A stretch of 64,000 nucleotides of DNA. It comes from Rhea pennata. Taxonomy: Eukaryota > Chordata > Aves > Rheiformes > Rheidae. A model generated the notes under the pieces. That model saw only the letters and a program-made list of their open reading frames with translations, was not told the DNA's origin and ran no database searches. Every line of letters starts with the position of its first letter. The first letter of the stretch is position 1. The stretch is taken from assembly GCF_028389875.1 (NCBI RefSeq), contig NC_084663.1:17374666-17438665 (forward strand), read 5' to 3'. Shown piece by piece: positions 13,101 to 28,100 of the stretch. The translations under genes were made by a program, and so were the position numbers.

Positions 13101-16100
13101 ATTGCTTACTTTATTTTACTGTTAGTCTTTATGCATACCAGAGCCCATGAAAACTTAAGCACTAGATGCAAAGTTTCATAGTTATGATCTCCTGAAAACA
13201 GTGAATTACAGTAGAGCAAGAAATTCATTTTTAACCTCCCTGCATTTCATATCATAGAGTCCTAATCCCAGACAAAGAGTTCATATTTTAATTTATCCAT
13301 TATATTAAAATAATATTTCACAGACATGTAAAAAGAAAGAACTGAATAAATTACTATTTTGGGATATTTTAATTATTTTCAAAACAAAACAGTGAACTGA
13401 GACTACCTACCTACAATAATATGTAGAGCTGATGTTACTGGATCAGAAATGCCAACTGTTGAATAACATATGCAATCTGTTGACCCTGAAAAATGAAAAA
13501 CTAAAAATTAATTTATATCTTTCAAAACAAGTATTATTGGCACATTCCCTCCAAACAAAAGCATAATGTTCTCTCAGCCTGCTCCCTTTTTACATTATGA
13601 AACACTATACAGGCACAAATATGATCTAAATAGTAATAATATCTTTTTTTCCAAAAATTTACTTCTCTCTATATAAAGTACAAAGACTTATTCTATGCAA
13701 TAAATGTATAGCAGTTGGTATGGGGAAGTAAGTTGTTAGTTCACAGAGAAGATTTCAGGATTAGATTAAAACTTTTGTATCAGTTATGGATTGCTGGAAG
13801 AAAGGCATACATTGATTCTCCTCTGCTTAAGATTTCTTACTGACATTTCATAAAAAGAAGATATTATGACCAGTCTCCAATTTTCTGGCGAAGTGCTGTA
13901 AATTCCAGGTTGTCAACATACTCAACTTCTCCAGATGCATTTTAAAACACAGATTCCTGCTTAATTCTATTATTGAAAATTAGTAGATACTTCCTTTCAG
14001 GAATTACTTTATAGATACGGAAGCAAAGTGGATAGAGATATATCTTTACAGTCTTGAGTAAAATACCCCAAAGCAGACGGGGGAAGATTTAGGTTCATCT
14101 ATATTCTCAGTCATCACTACTAACTAGCTTTAGGTGGCTCTACACTCAGTACACTGGCTATGCTAGGAGCCATTTAGAGATAGCCACGCTCTCCAATACC
14201 TACATGAAGAGCCAGAGAGTCTAACAGAGTTCTAAATTCTACTCTGTAGCAGGGACTTGGAAGTCAGGGCCAGATATATCAAAGCACATAATTTGTTGCA
14301 GCACCTAACTCCAGATCAAGTTTCTCCTTTCCCTGCCCTCAAAACTAATTCATTTAAAGTCAGTGCTCGCAATTCTATCATCTGCTTTCAGGATTGCTAT
14401 TGATGCACTAGAGGTTGAATACCTCAGATACAAAGCTTTTTGAGGTCTATTCAGATTAAAACATAAAACTAAAAATGGAAGAATGATAATGATCATTTTA
14501 AATCCACTTTTGGCTCTTTCTCACTTTGAAGGCAGACAGGGTATACACTATCAATAAAGGTGATGAAAATCCTTTCCCCTCCATCTCACTTCTCAGGAAA
14601 TGGACATAATTTCCCCTATCAGCGAAGGGCATAAAAGAACCTACTATCAGGTAAACATTATGCAGAAGCAGACACAGTGAGCAAGAAGCCCCAGTAACCA
14701 ATTAAAGAAAAGATAAATACAACAGAACTGCAAAACAAAAGAAAGAGTCTGATTAAGAGCTCTCTCTACAAGACAAAGGTTCACAATATTGCAAATGTAT
14801 CATTATCTGTATAGGCTGTTGCACAGAAAACAGGACTCCACTCTCAGTATCATACCAGATGTGGTATACAGAATATGCTATCGTGCCAGATTTGGAGTTT
14901 TATAGCAGAAAGTGTTCATCAGAGTTCAGATACTGAAGCTCTGCATCACTTTCAATTTTGCCAATTTTATTTTGTCTCCTACTCTCATGAATTTCAGATA
15001 GGCAGAAAATTCTCAGTGGTCTCCAAAAGAAAAGCCAAGAAAATTAATTACTGAGTGATGTGGCCTGAACTTCTACTGCTAATATATAAGCCTAATGTTT
15101 CAACCAACTCTTCATTTCTTCAAGATCAACTGTATTCTGTTGCTAGAATTACCCCAAATTCATGTTAATTCCAGACACATACAGATTCAGCTTCCAGGTA
15201 GTCTTGCACACTAGGTGGGAGGAGGAGAGGGGAATTCATACAAGCATTTAAACACAGGAGGCTTGTCTCCCATACTCTTCTGTCGTCGTTTTAAAAAGCT
15301 GATTTATCCATTGGACAGTTTCTAGAACCCCTGTTCATTTCCATTCATAACCTTTCTCATAGAGGGAGGCCACTGAAACTAGTTAACACCTAAAATTAGA
15401 TCTAAAGTCTGAAATTAATTCAAAGATTCTAAAATGTAGGCTGGGAAAAGATATCAATGTTTTACCGACAGTCAAATTGCTCCTATTTCTTAGACATGCC
15501 AACAGAGTATAAAATATTAACATAGCTACAAACAGTAAAATATCAGGTTTTTTGCTCTCTCAGACCTGGTAGCACAGCAATAAAATCAGTATTATCCCTT
15601 ACACACATTCTAAGAGAATAAAAGTGGTCATAACACCACATCACACCAAATATGAACCTAAAAGTGCTGGTTTCAAGGTCACAAAAATGTTTAACTAGTA
15701 TTTGAAATATATCATAAGCATGATGATTTGAATCTCTTTGAACACTTTACAACTAAATAGAAAATTTATATCATTTTGGACAAAGTTTGTTTTTCTTCTT
15801 AGTTTTAAATTAGAACGGTCTTGAATAGATTTGGAATCTACTACTTCCCAAACAGCACTCACAGTAACTGCACCAAAATCTAGCTTATTTCATCCACATA
15901 CATCTAATTTGCAGGGGCATTAGAATGTAAATCTAGAATTTGACTTACATCCCTTCTATTCTCTGGAATGATTAACAGCTTAGGGTTGCCAGAGCTCTCA
16001 GTCTAGGCAAGAAGTGTAAAGTGTGATTCTTGGATAATGGTCAGGTGATGGATGTTATTTGTTCTGGCTAAACTGAGAGAAAATGTGATAACACATCCTG

Positions 16101-19100
16101 CTAGAATTTTTGTGTATTTCAAGGGCAACAGTAGAAGAGAATGAAGGAAAATAATTCCTTCATTGTTCAGAATTGTATGCAGCCCTTTAAAGCAAACTGG
16201 GAAGAAAATAGTTGATTCACTTGTTAACTGAACTCTAACTCATTAGAAAAAGAAAGATCTTCTGTATGGAACCTACATTTTGCTTTCGTGTCCAGGAAGG
16301 GTAAAAAACGGTATGTAGGGAAGGACTGAGTTTCAGGTGAATGCACTAAAAGTAGTACACATGTGCATGGACACGCGATTGTATGTCTAAGCTCCCATTC
16401 TGGTCAAGGAGGTCTTGTCAGGAGAGTTGAAGGCAGCCTGGGGTTGGCCACACACAGGCATTTCATACTATTTGAGGTGCCTCAGGGGACATCTGCTCAA
16501 GAAGGGCAGATGCATACAGGACATATGGGCTGTTTTGACCAGACTCCCCATCCCCATCTATAACATGAGTTAAGATATCTATCTTACATGCAGGTACCTA
16601 ACCATAGGCATTACAATTTGTGTGTAATTTCAAATTGAAACCTACTTTAAGTAGGGTAATTCCCCTAAAAATGACACCAAACATCAATGGTGTTCAATGC
16701 TGCAGAGTCCTATGCTTTGCTTCTAAATGCTATCCTAGTATAAAACATGTCTTGCATAGCACTCGTACATCTCAAAGAGCACTAAGCAGCCCCATATAGC
16801 TAGCTAATCCCAAACTAAATGTTTGAAGTCTTCCAACTAGGAAAAGCTCCCATCCCAGGTATCTTGCTATTAAGACCTGATTGTAAGTGTGCAAAGGGCA
16901 CAACCGCTGCTACAGTAGCTAATCCTTGGTAGAACAACTACAATCATTTTGAATCTTTATCATACATCTATGCAGACTAGAGCCCTTTTCCATTATTAAT
17001 CAATTTCCCCAAAGTCTGTTATTAGAAGGTATCACATAGCCACACAGATGCTACATAGTCAAGTTCTTCTGTTTTCTTTTTCTCCCAAATTTATATTAAA
17101 AATGCATTTTAAATTTAATCAAGATGATTCTTCCTTTTAACTAATTATAGAGAGAAATGGTCAAGATGTGTATTTAAAATATTAAAAAGAGTATAAAAGC
17201 TTATATTCCTCATCAAGTACATTTTTGCCACAGCAAGATTTAAGAAAGCAAAGGGTTGAGACTGCACAGAGTAAGATACAACTAAAATAAATCAGTCATT
17301 TACCTGCTCCCCTCTCTATGCATGCAAATATTGTTTAACTATGCTTGGTTAGAGTGTGGTGCTAATAATGTCAAGGTTGCAGGTTCGATCCCCATATACG
17401 CCACTCATTTGAGGGTTGGACTAGATGATCTCCAGAGGTCCCTTCCAAGCTTACCAACTCTGTGATTCTATGACTAGGTAAGTTGTGCAGATGGGTGCTC
17501 AGACAAACACCTCACAAGCTTTAAATTGGTCATTAAGCCACTAAAGTGATACGTAAGACCATTCTTACTGACTGCATGGAAGAGTTCATATCATATGCTA
17601 CTGCGGACAAAAAATGGAAAGTTTACCACGTGCAACAAACAAGAGGACAGGCCAAGTGCTAAAATTTATCATTTGAAAAATGCTTAGGACTACTACCTTG
17701 CAATTAAGTTTTAAAACAAAAAATACACACGCTACTTGGACTTTTTTTGGGGGGGTGGGGGGGGCTTTTAACGGTTAAACACAAAATGAAACACATTCCA
17801 GAGAACTGGAAGATCACCACTGTAGTTCCAGCTGCTAAAGGTTAGAGGGATGACAGAAGCAAGTCAGCTAGACGTTGATCCTAGAACAGACAGTGAATTT
17901 AGTAGAGAAACAGAAATCCTCCTAGTGCTTACAAGCATTCCTCTATACTTCTGACACGTCTGGTTACGGGGCAGGTGGTCCTTTAGCATATTCAGACTCA
18001 GGAGCAAATTCAGACTTCTCAGGAGCAAATTAGCATGGCAACACAATTCTGTACAGCAAAGATGTAAAATTAATAGCTTCAATGTAGGGTCTGTTCATTT
18101 TGATTATTTTTGCAAAGTTGCAGAGTTTATGCAGTTCCCCAGTAAAGAAATACCAGTCAAGTCATGCTACTGTCAGAGTAACTTCATATGGAATTATTTT
18201 TAGTTCAGCACTATTTAATATTTAAATCTAGATGGCATCTTTTCTGAGAAGAGATTTTCAAAAGAAAAGAAACAGACACATTCAAAAGTAAAGATATTAA
18301 ATTATTTTTTAGAGGAAGAAATAAATGGTCTGTACATACAGTTGTGCTTCTACTCAAAGTTTTACACATCTTCCTTTTAGCACCCAAAAAACAATTCAGC
18401 ATTTTCAGAATGACAGATTGCTTAAAAAGAAATAATTCAGAAGGACTTTGGGTTGTCTATTTTACTTTTTTGGGGGTACATAATCACTTTAGCGAAAGTT
18501 ATAGTACAAGAAAAAAGGGATAATGCAATGCTGATAAATTTAAAAGGTGAGGTTTTATCAATACAGGTAAAAGCAATCTTGATCTAGTTGCTTTTGTAGT
18601 AGCTCCACAATACTGGTTGTTCTAAGACTCTCATTTCCGGAAGTATAATTGATTTAGAAAAAATGCTGCAGGAGAAATATAACATATTGGACCTAAGAAT
18701 TGAAATTAGACCTACCTTGGACAACCTTGAAATGAAACTGCTAGTTAAACTACAAAGATCATTAAATATTACAAACTTTATGACAAGAAAGGTTGTGGAC
18801 ACATTGTTCAGCCTTTTAAAAAGAAAACAGCTGTTTATGATATCCTTTAACGCATTTTCTAAGAGAAATTTTACAGCCTAGAGAAAGCCAGAAGGAGCAG
18901 AGTCATCTTTATAATCTTACTTCTTCCTAGTTTTGAAATGTGTTAATGAATCCCCGAACATTTTTCTATATAAACTTCACATAACAAGCTGGTGGTGTCA
19001 TCTTCAGCATTCTCAACTTCTACAAACACATCAACACTCTGACGTCTGATTATAAATCACAATGCATGTTCAGTACTTTCCATTAAAAAGATCATATCCT

Positions 19101-22100
19101 TGACTGCAACAAAAGATTATATAGTGAGAGGCAGCTAGAAACACTGTAAGTCTAAATTACTATAGCAATTAATACTTTTCTGCACTTTACTCAATTTTCC
19201 CTAGTGGTTGGAAAACTTTTACTCTATTCCTAAGGGAGATTAGCAGACTTGTTTTTTGGAAAGAGTATGATTGTATTAATATTATTCTATAGCACAGAGT
19301 GTAGTAGTATTTTCCTTCCAGTTGCTGAGATCACAGAGGCATTTAATATAGTCAGTACTCTTTTACTAAAGAAGCCTCCAACAGCAATGACAGCTTTGTC
19401 CAACCATTCCATGCCAGATATAATAATAAGAATGCATTATTTTGGTTTATTCTAGAGGCTATTAATTTTAAAACTAAAGCATCAAGATGAAACTTCAATG
19501 CTGCACATTAAAACCACAGAAAAATAATTACTTTAAGTTCTATGGCCGTATACTACCACTCTGAATATAGCAAGAAACCACAGTTGGATGTGCTTTAAGG
19601 CTAGATGACATTAACAGGAAGTAATAACTCAAAAGTTTTTGCATGTGCACTGACTTGCAATTTCCATGCTAGAGTACCAAATTTGGAAATTCGGTCAAGT
19701 TGCTAAAGCCCCTAAGTATCTTAACAACAAATCTGTTTACAACATCAGTCTAATTTATCTCAATTTACACTGGCATATTTGAAGAATAGCTGCAGCTAAT
19801 ATAGAAGTTCAGCAGTCAAAAATGGCCATTTGAATAGAATCCTTTATACTCATTAAAATACAAGTTATTTAACAAACCAATGTACAATGAAGTATAAGAA
19901 TCATCGATATTTTAACCAGAAGTCACATGAAGGAAATAGACCAGCTGCACACACAGATCAGCTGGATACACATTGATCACAAAAGGCTAAATAAGTCCTT
20001 GCTCCGGAGTAGGAATCATGGCTTAGAAATAGCATTAATATTTAAAAAAGCCTAGAGATTTCTGCCTACGAAATAAAGCTAATTCCTCCTGAACGTGTTT
20101 CAGTATGAAATCTTTCTTTCATTTTCAGTTTCAAATTTCTGTGCAATTAAATTAACAATTTCTGAGCTGAATTGAACATTAGTTTGACTGCAGATTGTAG
20201 ATGAAACCTGAACGAAATGCTATGCTTCACACATTGGTTTTACGGTCAGTTCTTGATTACACAACAGCAGAAGCTGTGTAAATATAAGTAAGTGATGAAA
20301 AGATTAAGTGTGTCTTACTACTATTTTAAGACTAAGCAGACTAGAAGAAATGAGGTAAGGTTTAAGAAGTAAAAAAATGTAAAGTTAAAGAGTGCTATGT
20401 TTAAAAGTATCTTTTTAAAAATGGAAAGCATTTCCATGCTTTCCATGGAGGAGGAGGAATAAGAGAGAGAAAAAATGTGACCCATCAGGAATTTACACAG
20501 ATAAGGATTCATCCAGAATAAGCTTTAAATAGTATGGCCTGTACAAATACAGTGACAAATCTATATCCTCCCTTCAAAAAAAGCAGATAGGCAATAGTGA
20601 AATTGAGATACACAAAAAATAGAGATTGGTGGGCTGCATTTATGTGAAAGTCTGATTTCCCCTCCCTCCCTTTTTTTTCCTTCTCCTCTCTTAAATCCAG
20701 TTGGAAAAGGAAGACAGGGTATATGAACTTGGATAAAGATGGGAAAGAATACGTTTTCAAGAGGAAGAATTTTCTATGTACGAACTAAGCCAACTTAGAT
20801 ACTGGTTCTGGACCACAATTTGTTTCTTTTTATCCAGTTTTCAAGGAGCTGCAGTTTCAGCAAGAGTAGAGAACTCTACTACTGAAGAAACAAAAGAAAA
20901 AAAGCAGGAGTGAGCTGCCATGTTCTTATTTCACCTCAAAGGAAAGGAAAGAACACATTTATGGTAACATCTAAAGGAACAGACCTCTTAACAGAAATCA
21001 CGTGGTTATGTGATGATTCAAGGCTGAAACCACTATTTCCTGGTTTTAAATTTTAATTTCATCTTAAACTACACTGAGGTATATAACTTATTACAATGAA
21101 GTTGTGAACTCTTTAGTATAAAACTACGTTAGAGAAATGAACTGTGAATGTAACAAACTAAGAAATCAACAAGATGCGTTTAACATGACAGCATCTGGCA
21201 TCTTTGTGGGCAGGCCATTTAGGAGGCTTCTCAGAGGGGTAAACTACAGTGAACTCAGCAGGAAAAAAAGAAGGCAGGCACACATTTCAGCTCAACCAGC
21301 AACATGTAGTTTAATCACAGCAACGAAAGTAGAAACAACTACTTGCTATGTTTCAGTAACACAGCTAAAGTCAGGGTCTAAATAATAAAAAAGTTGAAGT
21401 CCCTGAGTTGGTTTTACCTTACCTCAGGCTGTTACTCCAGGTTAACAGTCTGCATTCATCAGAAGACAAGAATACACACAGAGCTTTAGAACTTAACCTC
21501 TGAAGGCTGGGTAATGTTTGCTTTTAGTCTCCATCAGTGTGTTCTTAGGATTTTAAGAAAATGTTTCTTACACTGAATTAAAAAGACTTATATAAGACTC
21601 TGGACTTCTTAGAAATTAGTCAGAAGAACTTCAAGGCCTGCTTCATTAGATGCTGTTATAAAGAATTTTTAAAGGATCTGAATGAGTTGAAGAAAAATAT
21701 TCATTCAGAGCACTGATTACAAGGTTACATCTCCTGTTAGTTTAAGCATAGAACATGCAGCATACATTCAAATAGCAACTCTCTACACGGAATGAAAGAC
21801 AAAAACCAGAACATTGTAAAAAATGTAAGAGAAGAAAGTGACTTGATACATGTTAGAAATATTGAAATATCAATTAAGCTCATACTTTTTGTTTGTAGTT
21901 GGAAAAAATGCATTAGAATTTGTTGAAAAAGCAAGATTAATCTTTTATGATGCTAATAGTTCCTTTTCCTCAGGGCAAAAAAACAATTCTTAATACTGAG
22001 GTTCTGGTATTTTAATTGTGTATTCTTACGGTCACAAAGATCACTGGCAGAGAAATTCTTCTCAAAGTAAATTACATAAACAAAAGTCCTTAATTGAATA

Positions 22101-25100
22101 AGTTTGCCTGAATAAGGGAAAGGGCAGAGCACTTCTAATTCTATTTTTGTAAGTTTAATACACAAATTGATTTTAATATAATGCTTTAACAAATAAAATC
22201 ATGTAATATTTTAATATAGTAATTATATATTAGCTAACCATAGGAATGAAAGGCAATATAGAAACATAAAAATGTATCACATCACAACTTCTATGTGCCT
22301 AACCTTCAGCATAATACACATGGAAAGGGTTAGGCTTCTTCCAAGCACAATTTAGATGAATAGCTTGGATATCTTCTCAAAGATAAAAGGAACATAAAAT
22401 CAGTCACCTAAAGCATAAGAGTTATAAATATTTTACTTCAACTTGGTCAATTCTTGTAACCTATGTCAAATGCTCTCATGAAGTCTCTGTTTTAGTCAGC
22501 AGCTCATAATAATTATTTCATATCAGCGTTGAATTCAATTCTCAACCATCTGATAAACAAACCCACCCACCTAAACACACACACACACACACACAACAGC
22601 ACAGAAGAGACACTGACTAGTCCGTTTGTCTTTTAATCTGGACTTTAAAAGTGTAGGTGCTATTAAAGAGCTGCAACTTTGAATTCAATTTTGAGAGAGA
22701 AAATCATCTCAATTACACACGCTACATCATACACAGTTATCAAAGAACTGAATTCTGAGAAAGTTCTCATCAATGCCTCTCAACAACCAGCAGTAGTCAG
22801 GATTGCCTGAAAAAGTGACTGTCATTTAAAAGTGCAAAGATTTAGAACACCTAAACACCAGCAGGGGCAACTCTGGATCCTGAGGACTGTTCCTCAGCTA
22901 TAGTTGCTCTTTGCTTCTTGCAATGACAACTAGGAGCTAGAGAAGGAAGAAGCCACAAAATTAAAAACAAGAAAGAAGCAACTAACTACTTCATTATTAA
23001 ATATTCTAAAATTGTACATTTTAGACTTGCTTTCTAGGGTCCTTTCTAAATAGGATTGCATAGGATCATTAAATATACTAGGATACCAACAGTTTTAATT
23101 AGGTATCTTTACGGAATAATATTGCTCATATTTTACATTTAGGCCCCCTATCGAGAAGTTAAAGAACCGAATAAAGTAAATTGAAAGTCAACCCTTTCTT
23201 ACCAGCAGGAATTATGCCAATCCTTATATTGCACTGGACTAACGGTGCTTTGGGATTATTTTGGTCTATGCCAGAGTCCTTCTGCATTCTTCCAATGAGA
23301 CCATGCATCACTTCACTGAACATGCCGTCCCCACCAACACAGACAACACTGCCAGGAAACACAAATTAGAATGCACACTAACAGTCAATAAACAACACAG
23401 GAAGTGTTCTATGTAGGGCATGCGCTGCACATCAAATAAAGTTGTTCTACTCTGCTCCTCCATCTTTACAGATTACAAAAACACACAGTCAACTTGGGCC
23501 TAAACAAAAAAGAGAAAAAACAAATTCAAGCTATTCAACTGCAAATGCACCTAGACACTTCTTTAATGTTAGAAAAATGTTGGAATGCAGCCAAATAATA
23601 ATAATTCTCTATTTTCTTTTGCTATGTGCAGATTAGAAGTATCAGTGGAAACTCACTACACAGGGAAAACACAGAACAGGGCTGTACGTACAGCTCTGTA
23701 AGTATATTAGGTAAATAAAATGTAAATACGGTACTTTTACTAAAAAAGGAAAGTGTAGTTAATATTTGTAGCTTCAAGCAGAAGTGCAATATTTAACACT
23801 ATCCATTTAACAGGGACATACAAAATTTAAAACAGACAAGTGCATGCTTGCATGCTGTTCTGAACATGCTGAACTTCAGAAGCCCGTAAAACAGAAGTCA
23901 TGTAACTTACATAGCCATTCATAATGAAATAGAGTTCTAAATGTTACCAGAAGCAAAAAACTGTTTTGCAAAAATTAATTTGAGTCAGAGCCAGTGCAGC
24001 AGCTACACAGATCCTCAACACTTTAAAGTTCAGCAGTCCACAGCCACACAAATACTAAGAAGTAAAAGACTATTTTTCAGCAGTATAACTTTTACGCACA
24101 ATAATCAAATACACACTCTGCACTCTAAAAGCATAGCATCTTTAACTGAAAAACTGTAATTCGAACACACTTTGAAGGAACACATGACAAATTCAAAATT
24201 ATGCATATAGTCCTCAGCATACATGATTATAAAAGTTAACTGTTTAGCAATCTTTTCCAATACACAATCTAACACTTGCTCTTTCACAGTCAGCAATATA
24301 TATTGCAGAACGAGCACTTGTTCCATAGGACAGATCAATTGATTTCATCTTTTAAGTACTGCCAATTTAAATTTAGCTATCTTTGTTTTATTTTCAGCAT
24401 AAAGGAATCCTGATTCATTTGTTTAATGAAAATTCATTTGTTTAATGAATGGAGAGGATAGTCTTATAACATACACTGTCCATCTTTCAGTCCAGGCCTA
24501 AGAGACTGGGAGAGAAGAGGGTGTTTGTTTTTCAGTTTCACAATGAGTTTCTCTTTTCAAAGCTTAGCTGCATTACTCCTCAACTTGAGCAGCCTGTTCC
24601 ATCTTTCTGCACAGACTCTAAAAGATGTTAAGTGGGCAGAAATTTCTGCCTCAATTTAAGAGCAATCCTGTATCAATCTTGTTTGAAATTCAAAAATCAA
24701 TACTATTCTGTTCTTAACAAATAGTATATCCAGATTCAGAGATGACAGAATGAAATGGATGTCTCTGCCTACCAACAGTAAATGCTGACAGATAAAGAAA
24801 TTCACATACACACTATTAATATGTTCAAATCAATCGCAAACATCAGATGGTCGATCTGCAAGGCCTTAATGCTTAGCAAAGAAACACCATCAAAGAGATT
24901 CTGCTAGGATGTTTTTTCCATTTTTTTTCCAACAGATTAGTATCCCACTTTTTAGATAATAACAGTAAACTAGATATGCTAAAGGATTTCCAGCACATGA
25001 AATAAATGAGTTTTAGAATTATTCTGACAATTTGTTTCAAAGTTTTTTTTCTAGTTTTTAAAGACTTGTGCAACTGGCATATGGATAAGGAAGTATAGTG

Positions 25101-28100
25101 ATTCATCTCTATCAGTTATTCTGAACACAGTCATTGCTTGTGCAATACTACAGCATGCTGTAGCTGCTCTACACAGTGATATGCAAGAACTTGCTATTTG
25201 GTAATGGTATTAGTATTTTAAGTAGCTGTCTTCAAAGGGAAGCTGCTCTATCAATGAGCTGTTGGATTAGTATCCACACCATAGGAAATTTTTTTAAGGG
25301 AAAATGGGAAAAACAAAAAGGAAACTCACACAACAAGAATAAATAAGCTGTCTCAAGTATACACTTGGAAGGTAGTGAAGTGATTAGCCTTAAGAAATCC
25401 TATATCTAGCTTCAAAATTGCAATCATGCCCTTCCCTAGTTGGAGATCTGCAGATTAAATGAAGAATCTCATCATCTAAGTATTTTCTCTTCATTATCAG
25501 AACTAATCCAAGAGGAGAGGTGGACAACAATTAGATGAAGGAATCAAAACAAACTTTTCTTGTACGTGAGAAAAGTCAATGAAACTTCATGAAAACAAGC
25601 ACATTTATGTTGTTCAACTATTTTAAAACCTTATAACCAAGCAATCTTGTATTAAAAAAGTAGTATTAATACAAGAGAACTGCTTCAGAAATCCAAAAGC
25701 AAAACCCACCACCAAGACACTACAGTAAGATAAATTTGATTCTACAGAAAATGCTGCCAGTACCAGTGGTACCTTCTGCACTGGCGGTGAGGCTTACCTC
25801 CCTCTTGTCATTCCTCACAAAGAACCTCAATCAGATGGTAAATTCACCTCTGTTTGGAACTTAATTCACCACCTTATCTTACAGACAATGCTAAGCTTCA
25901 AGTTATTCCTCTTACCTCTGAAATTCCTTGGGCATCCAACTTCTTCAGTGCAATATAAGGGTTTTTTTTTTAAGCTACAGAGTTAAAATAATCTTAAAAT
26001 AAATAATAATAAAAATAATAAGAGAGGCAAGGACTCTCTCTTTTCCTCCACCAACTTTGATGTTACAACATTTCCTAAATATTTTAGCTCTTCTCTCCCA
26101 AATTATATAGCTTTAAAAGCCTAAAGTTTGTTTAATGATTTATTTTTCTGTACTTCCTGAAAAATAATCATTTTTAGTTTTCTGAGGAAATGGTACATGG
26201 ACTTAATGAGAAAACAGATAGGCATAGCTTGTGATGACACATGTAATTTACATCAATGTATTTAGAAATTACATGCTGAACTACTTCTCAATACTTTAGT
26301 TTTATAGTTTTAGCACAGTAAGTGCTGAAACATTTTAGTAGAGATAAAATACTCCGACCTATACCAAAACGTTTAGCTACATATTCTTCCCATATTTCAT
26401 GTGAGTGTCCTTTCTTTTGATTGTTCCTGATGAACCTTGCCAGGCCAGAATGATTACAACTTTGGGCATCTCTTTAGAGCACAGACAATTCTAGACATTG
26501 GCTTGCTTTCTTCCCTCTTCTATTCTGTATTGGAATTTCACCAAGCTTCAGTGTTATCCTACTTCAAATCATGTAAGTCACATTAAAAGAAAATACATAA
26601 ATAAATAAATAGGTCTTTCAGGACCCTGGTTTCCTTGCCTTACATGGCAAGAGGAACTAACTAAAAAATAGCTATTTATTTCTAAACAGCACACAGCTTT
26701 TATACACTGCTCAAAAACTACTGACGCAACGTGCTGGATCCATGCATGGGTCAAGCTCACCTGTACCTCAAAATGCTTCAGAATATCTTTCATGCTGCCA
26801 CATAATATTAGAATGCTTAATGTCTGAATGAGCAAAAAAAACTTGTCTGAGATTTGTGTGAAGAAACAAACAAAAAATGTAAAAATCATTATATTAGACT
26901 TCTGTATATTACATGTTAAACAAGTTTATTGAAGTAATCCAATTTTCCTTTGACCCTCCTAAACGTAAAGCTCTTCCTACAGAAAGGAATGCACCCCTAA
27001 ACTTTTCTCTGTTGCAGTCAATGTAATATCCATAAAGGTTGAAAAAAGAGACAATAGGACAGGCCTCAATATATCAGCTAGAAGAGAAAAAAAAAACAAA
27101 CAAAATTACTTACCCATCATATTTATTAATATTAACTTCAAATAAGTTGTCCTTAGCATGGTTAGCACGTTCAGTTACTATGAAGAAATATACACATAAA
27201 ACAATTTTACTCAAATAGTTTACAAAGAACAGTATTCATTAAAGACCATGATTCTATTACAGTGTGACCATAAAAACAGCTTACCTGTTAGTTTTGTTTC
27301 AAATGATATTATGCCAAAGAAAAAACTGAAAGAGGCATGTACTACCACAAACACAGAATAAATATTTTATTTAAAAAAATGTGCAAATAAAGATTGTTTT
27401 TAATTGCTTAGGCATATAATATCTTAATATTTAAATAGTAAACTTAAAAAGAGGAAAAAAGCAGTGTCTTATAAATAAAGAACTCAAATAGCTCAGAAAT
27501 AACAACTTACTAAATTAAAATTTAGTAAATACAGAATTGATACATCATCTTCATTTTCTTGGCTATCCATACTTTAATTAAGAGTATCATCTCCCGTATC
27601 GTTCATCCACTCGATAAGTAAAGCCAAATAACAGAAACAACTTAAGCTATATGGAGATATTTGAAAGAATTTATATCATGTTTATTAAGAAACTAAAATG
27701 CTCATTACTCACTAAAAACATCAGTGGAGATAGAAGCCAGACTGAATAGTGGAGCAACTTTCTGTTCATAAATCCTCTTCCCTTGTCGTTTTCCTCCGTA
27801 TGGATTAATATACACAAGCAACTGCTTTGGTCTAGCTTCTGCCAAAGGGAAAAATAAATTGCAATACATTGCTTCTGGACAGAATAAAAAAATTTAAACA
27901 AGCTAAAAAAACCTACTAAAGTGAACAGAGCACAGAAACTTTTTAAATGTTTATTAACTTATAACTCTAACTTTTTATTATAAAGAGTTATAGAAATTTG
28001 CTTCATCTAAGCAGTTTACTGTACTGAGTATACTCAGCACAGAGTGAATGAGTAACTGAAATTCAGAATCAGTAATCTTGATTACTTATTCTTTCACACC

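Larger units (their letters stand above)
11130..13410 (-). other. CERK: CERK intron 7
   Basis: About 2.3 kb with three CR1 3'-end fragments: minus at 11457-11815, minus at 12119-12391 and plus at 12515-12785. The last two form an inverted pair. The remainder is AT-rich unique sequence. Confidence 0.8.
13486..23202 (-). other. CERK: CERK intron 6
   Basis: A 9.7-kb intron, the longest of the gene. Recognisable items are a tRNA-headed SINE (17331-17474), a G-rich run near 17744-17766, a short perfect hairpin at 20421-20446 and an (AC)n microsatellite at 22575-22595. The rest appears to be AT-rich unique sequence with only chance ORFs. Confidence 0.75.

Noticed and set aside
17331..17403. A tRNA-Ile gene
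   Set aside because: The acceptor and D-arm regions are degraded and a CR1 tail follows directly, so this is a SINE head rather than a functional tRNA gene.
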